NCBI GenBank assembly: GCA_938004115.1
Contig: CALKWS010000404.1
Coordinates: 1-28,388 of the forward strand
Length of the DNA stretch: 28,388 bases
Direction of reading: 5' to 3'
Source: an uncultured Ruaniaceae bacterium
Lineage (GTDB): Bacteria; Actinomycetota; Actinomycetes; Actinomycetales; Beutenbergiaceae
Part shown: one piece after another, positions 22,999 through 28,388 of the stretch
Layout: each line of letters opens with the position of its first letter
How positions within the stretch are numbered: position 1 is the first letter of the stretch
The notes under the pieces: generated by a model
What the model was told of the DNA's origin: nothing
The model's database searches: none
The model's input: only the letters and a program-made list of their open reading frames with translations
Program-made: the position numbers and the translations under genes

Positions 22999-23993
22999 CA
23001 TCAGACGTCCACCCTCGCACCGACGGCCGGGGCACTTCCGCGGCGGACCCACCGGCTGACCGCCCACGCACCCGGGCCTCCGGCTCCACGAACGCCGGCA
23101 CGGTGCGGCGATCCGACACTCCCTCGCAGCCCGACGTATCGGCGGACCCCGCGGCCCGGGCACCGGCACAGCGGGCCGGCCATGACCTGCGGGCCGAAGG
23201 TCTGAGCCTGGCCTATGAGGCCCGCCAGGTCATCGCCGACCTGGACCTCCACCTGCCACGCGCGGCTATCACCGCGATCGTCGGCGCCAACGGCTGCGGA
23301 AAATCGACGCTGCTACGCGGGTTGGCCCGGCTGCTGCGTCCCACGGGCGGCGGGGTGCTCCTGGACGGTCGGTCGATCAGCACCCTGCCCGCCCGCGAAC
23401 TGGCGCGCACCATCGGGATCCTGCCCCAAGGTCCGCAGGCGCCGGAGGGCATCACCGTGGCCGAACTGGTCCGACGAGGCCGCTATCCGCACCGCTCCTG
23501 GTTCCAGCCGTGGGACCGCTCCGACGACGCCGCGGTGGCCGAGGCACTGACCGCCACCGGCATCGTGGATCTGGCCGGGCGGCGTGTGGACGAACTGTCC
23601 GGAGGTCAGCGGCAGCGGGTCTGGATCGCGATGGCGCTGGCCCAGGAGCCGGACGTCCTGCTGTTGGACGAACCGACCACCTTCCTGGACGTCACCCACC
23701 AACTGGAGATCCTGGACCTACTCCTGGAACTCAACCGGGAACGGGGCGCCACGGTGGTGATGGTGCTGCACGACCTGAACCTCGCCGCCCGGTACGCCGA
23801 CCACCTGGTGGTGATGCGCGCCGGCGCGGTGCACGCCACCGGACGTCCGGACCAGGTGCTGACCGAGGAGATCATCGCCGAGGCCTTCGGCCTGCGCGCC
23901 CGGGTAGTGCCCGACCCGGTGAGCGGCGGGCCGCTCGTGGTGCCCATCGGGCGGTTCCACACCACCCCGCCGGATCACGACCTGCCGCACTGA
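22995..23993 (+). CDS. Iron-siderophore ABC importer ATP-binding protein, FepC type
   Basis: 332 residues from ATG 22995; the frame is open much further upstream but that part is a shadow of the permease. Walker A GANGCGKST (97-105), VRRGRYPHRS, signature ELSGGQRQRV (201-210), Walker B VLLLDEPT (222-229) and the switch His in VMVLHDLNLAARY are complete. Residues 1-63 are an unusual Pro/Ala/Thr/Arg-rich extension before the ATPase fold begins. If this extension is not translated, no alternative start with a good ribosome site is obvious, so the ATGA-coupled start is preferred. Confidence 0.93.
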   Translation: MTSDVHPRTDGRGTSAADPPADRPRTRASGSTNAGTVRRSDTPSQPDVSADPAARAPAQRAGHDLRAEGLSLAYEARQVIADLDLHLPRAAITAIVGANGCGKSTLLRGLARLLRPTGGGVLLDGRSISTLPARELARTIGILPQGPQAPEGITVAELVRRGRYPHRSWFQPWDRSDDAAVAEALTATGIVDLAGRRVDELSGGQRQRVWIAMALAQEPDVLLLDEPTTFLDVTHQLEILDLLLELNRERGATVVMVLHDLNLAARYADHLVVMRAGAVHATGRPDQVLTEEIIAEAFGLRARVVPDPVSGGPLVVPIGRFHTTPPDHDLPH

Positions 23994-24048
23994 CCACACC
24001 CCTGCACACCCTGGGGCCCCTCGCCCCCTACACCCACCCGGAGATGCT

Positions 24049-25050
24049 GTGCACCGTTCCGCCCTACTCGCCATCACCGGCACCGCCCTCCTGGTTCTCG
24101 CCGCATGCTCCGCCGGTGGCGAGGACGACCCAGGAGCCACCGGCGGGACCGAGCCGGCCCACGTCGTCGACCATGCCTTCGGAAGCACCGAGATTCCCGC
24201 GCAGGTGACCGATGTGGTGACCCTGGGCTGGGGTGCCACCGAGGCCGCACTCGCCCTCGGGGTAGTGCCCGCGGGGATCGAGGCCCAGACCTACGCGGTG
24301 GAGGACAACGGCCTGCTGCCGTGGGTGAACGAGGAACTACAGACCCTCGACGCCTCTCCCACGGTGCTGCCCGCCACCGTGGAGGAACCGGCGTACGAGG
24401 ACATCGATGCCCTGCAGCCGGACCTGATCCTCGCCCCCTACTCGGGGATCACCGCCGACCAGTACGAACTGCTCAGCCAGATCGCGCCCACGGTGGCCTA
24501 TCCGGAGGAGCCGTGGACGACGCCGTGGCGGGAGGTGATCGAGATCGTCGGCACCGCGCTGGGCCAGCAGGCAGAGGCGGACGAAGTTCTCGCCGGGCTG
24601 GAGGCCGACCTGGCCGCCGTGACCGAGGAGCACCCGGAACTGCAGGACCTGACCGTCGCGGCGGTCTGGGACGTGGGCGGCACGTTCTACGTGTACAAGC
24701 CGGAGGACTCGCGCGTGGACTTCCTCCTGGACCTGGGCCTGGTCAGCGCCCCGTCGGTGAGCGAACTGGACACCGGCGAGGAGACGTTCGTCTACAGCCT
24801 CTCCTACGAGCGCACCGACGAGTTGGACGCTGACCTCATCGTGAACTACGCCAGCACCGCCGAGGAGGTCGAGCGGTTCCTGGACCAGTCCTACGCCCAG
24901 GCGATCCCCGCGATCCAGCGCGGGGCTGTGGCCCACATCGTCGGGGATCAACTCGTCGCCGCCATGTCCCCACCCACCGCTTTGTCACTGACCTGGGGGC
25001 TGGACGCGTACGTAGAGGAGATCGCGGCGGCCGCCCAGCACGCCGAGTAG
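24049..25050 (+). CDS. Iron-siderophore ABC transporter substrate-binding lipoprotein
   Basis: 333 residues from GTG 24049, with GGAG 5 nt upstream. The signal peptide ends in the lipobox LAAC (Cys20). The mature part is a periplasmic-binding-protein type III fold of the FepB/FhuD kind: VTLGWGATEAALALGVVPAG, DALQPDLILAPYSGIT and a helix-rich middle (WREVIEIVGTALGQ). Two Glu-containing surface stretches are expected to salt-bridge with the permeases. It closes the operon, 55 nt after the ATPase; the gap contains no second iron box. Substrate cannot be told. Confidence 0.92.
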   Translation: MHRSALLAITGTALLVLAACSAGGEDDPGATGGTEPAHVVDHAFGSTEIPAQVTDVVTLGWGATEAALALGVVPAGIEAQTYAVEDNGLLPWVNEELQTLDASPTVLPATVEEPAYEDIDALQPDLILAPYSGITADQYELLSQIAPTVAYPEEPWTTPWREVIEIVGTALGQQAEADEVLAGLEADLAAVTEEHPELQDLTVAAVWDVGGTFYVYKPEDSRVDFLLDLGLVSAPSVSELDTGEETFVYSLSYERTDELDADLIVNYASTAEEVERFLDQSYAQAIPAIQRGAVAHIVGDQLVAAMSPPTALSLTWGLDAYVEEIAAAAQHAE

Positions 25051-25133
25051 CGGTCGACCAGCCGCTTCGGTGACCGCCAGCCGCGTCGCCGTCACGGTTT
25101 GGGATCCGGGCCGTGGTTGGCGACACTGGCACG

Positions 25134-26870
25134 ATGAGCTCAGCAGACCTGACGACCACCGCCCTGACCACCACGCTGGTTCACGAGGCCAAGGAGAGCC
25201 CGGAGTGGTGGCGGGAGGCGGTGATCTACCAGATCTACCCGCGCTCGTTCGCCGACTCCGACGGTGACGGCATCGGCGACCTGCCCGGCATCACCGCCCG
25301 CTTGGAACACCTGGCCGACCTGGGGGTGGATGCGGTGTGGCTGTCCCCGTTCTATCCCTCCCCGCAGCACGACGCCGGCTACGACGTGGCCGACTACCGC
25401 GATGTGGACCCGACGTTCGGGACGCTGGAGGATATCGACGCGTTGCTGGCCCGCGCCGACCAGCTGGGCCTGCGGGTGATCGTGGATCTGGTGCCCAACC
25501 ACACCTCCGATGAGCATCCCTGGTTCGCCGAGGCGCTGACCGGCGGCCCCGGCTCCCCGGCCCGGGAGCGGTACATCTTCCGCGACGGGCGCGGCCCGGA
25601 TGGCTCGGAGCCCCCGACGGACTGGGAGAGCGTGTTCGGCGGGCCGGCGTGGACCCGCATCACCGAGGCCGACGGGCGCCCCGGCCAGTGGTATCTGCAC
25701 CTGTTCGACACCCACCAGCCGGACCTGAACTGGGAGCACCCTCAGGTACGCGAGGAGTTCCTCGACGTGTTCCGGTTCTGGACCGAACGGGGCGTGGCGG
25801 GCTTTCGCATCGACGTGGCCCACGGGCTGATCAAGGACCAGTCCTTCCCCGACTGGGCCGGACACCGGGAAATGGTCAGCGCCGAGGAAACCGGCGACCA
25901 TGCCGGTACTCAGGCTCCGATGTGGGACCAGCCGGGCGTGCACGAGGTGTACCGGCAGTGGCGGGAGTTCCTGAACGCCTTCGACCCCGAGCCGATCCTG
26001 GTCGCGGAGGCCTGGGTGTCCGATGAGCGCGCCTTGGCCCGGTACGTGCGGTCCGATGAGATGCATCAGGCGTTCAACTTCCAGTTCCTGACCACCCCCT
26101 GGGATGCCGCGGCGCTGCGGGACACGATCGAGACCTCCCTGCGGGAGATGGATGCGGTGGGGGCGCCGACGACGTGGGTGCTGTCCAACCATGACGTGGT
26201 GCGCGCTGCGAGCCGGCTGGGGCTGGCCGAGACCGGCAAGGGGCCCAACGGGATCGGTGCGCAGGATCCCCAGCCCGATGCCGAACTGGGGCTGCGCCGG
26301 GCCCGCGCCGGGCTGCTGCTGATGCTTGCCCTGCCCGGGTCGGCCTACCTCTACCAGGGCGAGGAACTCGGGCTGCCCGAGCACACCGCCCTACCCGATG
26401 AGGTCCGCCAGGACCCCACGTTCACCCGCACCGGGGGCCAGGTGAAGGGGCGCGACGGGTGCCGGGTGCCGATCCCCTGGGAGAAGGACGCACCGGCCTA
26501 CGGGTTCTCCCCCACCGGCGCCAGTTGGCTGCCGCAGCCGCAGTCCTTCGCCGACCTGGCCGCCGACGTCCAACGCCACGACCCCTCCTCCACCTATGAA
26601 CTGGTCCGCACCGCCCTGCGGCTTCGCCGGGAGCGGGACCTGGGCGCCGGGTCGCTGGCCTGGGTCGAGGGGCTACCGGTCGATTCGGCCGACGTGCTCG
26701 CCTTCGCCAACCGGGACGTGCTGGTGCTGGTGAACCTGGGCCGGGAACCCCTTGCCCTGCCGCAGGACCTGCAGGTATTGCTCTCCTCCGGAGCGCACGA
26801 CGACGTCACCCAGGTCGGTCCGGATGAGGCGGTCTGGGCAGTACTCCCCGAGGGCGCCCGGGCGCGGTAA
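25134..26870 (+). CDS. Alpha-glucosidase, glycoside hydrolase family 13
   Basis: 578 residues from ATG 25134. It hydrolyses alpha-glucosidic bonds at the non-reducing end of small sugars. The start of the barrel reads AVIYQIYPRSFADSDGDGIG. The conserved residues are DLVPNHTS, nucleophile Asp227 in GFRIDVAHG, acid/base Glu292 in VAEAWV and Asp354 in SNHDVVR. The C-terminal beta domain ends the protein. It fits the subfamily of actinobacterial alpha-glucosidases (near GH13_30) rather than trehalose synthase. No signal peptide, so cytoplasmic. GACACT 6 nt before the ATG may be a weak leaderless -10; there is no Shine-Dalgarno sequence. No transporter gene lies beside it. Confidence 0.93.
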   Translation: MSSADLTTTALTTTLVHEAKESPEWWREAVIYQIYPRSFADSDGDGIGDLPGITARLEHLADLGVDAVWLSPFYPSPQHDAGYDVADYRDVDPTFGTLEDIDALLARADQLGLRVIVDLVPNHTSDEHPWFAEALTGGPGSPARERYIFRDGRGPDGSEPPTDWESVFGGPAWTRITEADGRPGQWYLHLFDTHQPDLNWEHPQVREEFLDVFRFWTERGVAGFRIDVAHGLIKDQSFPDWAGHREMVSAEETGDHAGTQAPMWDQPGVHEVYRQWREFLNAFDPEPILVAEAWVSDERALARYVRSDEMHQAFNFQFLTTPWDAAALRDTIETSLREMDAVGAPTTWVLSNHDVVRAASRLGLAETGKGPNGIGAQDPQPDAELGLRRARAGLLLMLALPGSAYLYQGEELGLPEHTALPDEVRQDPTFTRTGGQVKGRDGCRVPIPWEKDAPAYGFSPTGASWLPQPQSFADLAADVQRHDPSSTYELVRTALRLRRERDLGAGSLAWVEGLPVDSADVLAFANRDVLVLVNLGREPLALPQDLQVLLSSGAHDDVTQVGPDEAVWAVLPEGARAR

Positions 26871-26877
26871 CCGCGCC
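26861..26877 (+). terminator. Hairpin with the alpha-glucosidase stop codon in its loop
   Basis: GGCGCGG (26861-26867), TAA (26868-26870), CCGCGCC (26871-26877): a perfect 7-bp GC stem whose loop is the stop codon. The right arm is also the start of a 17-bp tandem repeat, so alternative pairings exist. Confidence 0.4.
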
Positions 26878-26921
26878 GGTGTGGTCGCCGCGCCGGCGTG
26901 GTAGCCGCGCCGGTCTGCAGC
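26871..26921. repeat. Three tandem 17-bp units after the alpha-glucosidase
   Basis: Units start at 26871, 26888 and 26905, each beginning CCGCGCCGG(T/C). The first two differ at 2 of 17 positions and the third diverges after its tenth base. They lie between the convergent alpha-glucosidase and dusB genes. Confidence 0.6.
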
Positions 26922-26982
26922 AGCGGAACCCGCTCGCCCGGTGACCGGACCACCGCGACGCAGCCGCGCCGTCGGGCGGGCC

Positions 26983-28179
26983 TCAGCCTCCGGAGATGCT
27001 GAGTTCGGCCTGGTGCAGCAGCGCCCGGAGTTCCTCGTCCAGATCGCGGGAGTCCAACCAGCCCTGCGGTAGGTGCGGTTCGCGGGGCCCGCCGGCCCGT
27101 CCGCGGGGGCCCTCGGCGGCATCCCCGGGGTAGGGCTGGTCCAGGTCCAGCGCTGCCAGGCGCTCGTCCAGTTCCGCCAGGGAACTGACCATGCCGAACG
27201 CCTGGCGCACCGAACCGCCCACCACATAACCCTTGAGGTACCAGGCCATGTGCTTGCGCAACTCCCGTAGCGCCTTGCCCTCGTCCCCGAAGTGCTCCAC
27301 CATCAGCACCGCGTGCTCGCGGACCACCTCGGCCACCTCGCGTAAGCCTGGCCGGCGGCGCACCGGCGACCCGGAGAAGGCCGCCACCAGGTCGGTGAAC
27401 AGCCACGGTCGCCCCTGGCAGCCCCTGCCCACCACGATGCCGTCACAGCCGGTGTGCTCCACCATCGCCAGCGCGTCGTCGGCGGACCAGATGTCTCCGT
27501 TGCCCAGCACCGGGATATCGGTGACGGCCTGCTTCAGCGCGGCGATCGCGTCCCAGTTCGCCGTGCCGGAGTAGTGGTCGGCGGCGGTGCGACCATGTAG
27601 GGCCACGGCGGCCACGCCGGCGTCCTGGGCGCGCCGCCCGGCGTCGATGTAGGTGAGGTGGTCGTCGTCGATACCCATGCGCATCTTCACCGTCACCGGT
27701 ACGTCACTGCCCTCGGTGGCGCGCACAGCGGCGTTGATGATCGCCCCGAACAGTTCGGACTTCCACGGCAGCACCGCTCCCCCGCCCTTGCGGGTGACCT
27801 TGGGCACCGGGCAACCGAAGTTCAGGTCGATGTGGTCGGCGCGGTCCTCCTCCACGAGCATGCGGGTGGCCGCGCCGACGGTCGCCGGATCCACGCCGTA
27901 GAGCTGCACGCTGCGCACGGCCTCGTGCTGGTCGTGGGAGATGATCCGCATCGACTCCGGGGTGCGTTCCACCAGCGCGCGGGAGGTGACCATCTCGGCC
28001 ACGTACAGTCCGGCGGGGGCCGGGGTCCGCAGGGCCGGTGACCCCTCGGGCAGGCCGGCCACGCCCGCGCGGCGGCACAGGGCGCGGAAGGGGGCGTTGG
28101 TCACACCCGCCATGGGGGCGAGCACCACGGGTGTGCCCACGGTGATCGGGCCGATCTGCAACGGTTTCACACCGGTCAT
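26983..28179 (-). CDS. dusB: tRNA-dihydrouridine synthase
   Basis: 398 residues from ATG 28179. The enzyme reduces uridine to dihydrouridine in tRNA D-loops using FMN. APMAGVTNAPFRALC (21-35), Cys123 in NFGCPVPKVTRKGGGA (catalytic acid), VLGNGDIWS and VVGRGCQGRPWLF are all present. Residues 41-56 (AGLPEGSPALRTPAPA) are an insert relative to the usual form, where the strand reaching YVAEMVTSRAL follows at once. The frame continues upstream to 28380, but that stretch is Arg/Gly-rich, without family similarity. The ribosome site (GGGAGA) is unusually close to the ATG. Nothing else is recognised in 28180-28388. Confidence 0.95.
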   Translation of the reverse strand: MTGVKPLQIGPITVGTPVVLAPMAGVTNAPFRALCRRAGVAGLPEGSPALRTPAPAGLYVAEMVTSRALVERTPESMRIISHDQHEAVRSVQLYGVDPATVGAATRMLVEEDRADHIDLNFGCPVPKVTRKGGGAVLPWKSELFGAIINAAVRATEGSDVPVTVKMRMGIDDDHLTYIDAGRRAQDAGVAAVALHGRTAADHYSGTANWDAIAALKQAVTDIPVLGNGDIWSADDALAMVEHTGCDGIVVGRGCQGRPWLFTDLVAAFSGSPVRRRPGLREVAEVVREHAVLMVEHFGDEGKALRELRKHMAWYLKGYVVGGSVRQAFGMVSSLAELDERLAALDLDQPYPGDAAEGPRGRAGGPREPHLPQGWLDSRDLDEELRALLHQAELSISGG

Positions 28180-28388
28180 TCTCCCACCGCAGGTCCGGGC
28201 CGGCGTGGTGAGGCCCGCCACTGGGGAGCGGGCCAGGTTGCCGTGCCCGCAGCCCCGGTCTCGATGACCGACTCCGGCGCGCCCAGCACGTTCGGACCGC
28301 CGAACCGGGTCAGGGTGACCGATTCTGGTTCGCCCCGGCCCGGGCGTCCGTCGCGGGCGGGGAGCCATCGCCGTCGGCAACCGGCTCC

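Noticed and set aside
26871..26921. Short CRISPR array
   Set aside because: Units of 17 bp with no spacers and only three copies.
28180..28380. A longer N-terminus for dusB
   Set aside because: Arg/Gly/Pro-rich with no family similarity; ATG 28179 directly precedes the conserved part.

Overview
This is a high-GC window (about 70% by eye) with dense, short-spaced genes, many GTG/TTG starts and an actinobacterial gene set: a homodimeric AceE-type pyruvate dehydrogenase, a PucR-type regulator beside a type II fab cluster, DUF3145, the dgt-dnaG pair and an IdeR/DtxR-like iron box. I infer a member of the Actinomycetota, probably order Micrococcales. Genus cannot be told from the sequence alone.

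Layout. 1-651: 3' end of aceE, ending at a strong two-way hairpin. 765-1454 (minus): a conserved TPR-like protein of unknown function, divergent from fasR (1518-2711), a PucR-family regulator. 2949-6613: fabD-fabH-acpP-fabF, the core of type II fatty acid synthesis, followed by convergent DUF3145 and a peptide deformylase. 8015-9400: a single-pass membrane protein with a repetitive tail. 9569-9641 is tRNA-Asn, then a small unknown protein and a CAT-anticodon tRNA. 10526-16003 (minus): an S9 peptidase, DNA primase and a dGTPase-family enzyme. 16100-19147 (minus): a complete polar amino-acid-type ABC importer whose gene order and binding protein best match the ectoine/hydroxyectoine system ehuBCDA. 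A 650-bp gene-free stretch follows, with promoters, repeats and an iron box. 19798-25050: a five-gene siderophore uptake and iron-release operon. 25134-26870: a GH13 alpha-glucosidase. 26983-28179 (minus): a tRNA-dihydrouridine synthase.

How it works together. AceE makes acetyl-CoA and the adjacent fab cluster consumes it. FasR is the likely regulator: the same spaced inverted repeat, GTTTGT-N9-ACAA(A/C)C, lies upstream of both fasR and fabD and is a candidate FasR operator. The siderophore operon has an IdeR-like box covering its start codon, so it should be repressed when iron is replete. The ehu-type operon probably imports a compatible solute.

Most genes are ordinary actinobacterial housekeeping or transport genes. 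I see no phage, transposon, CRISPR or defence locus and no clearly new system. The most informative signals are regulatory: the candidate FasR operator pair, a series of probable leaderless genes with the -10 hexamer 6-7 nt before the start codon, the iron box, and several unexplained intergenic hairpins and repeats.
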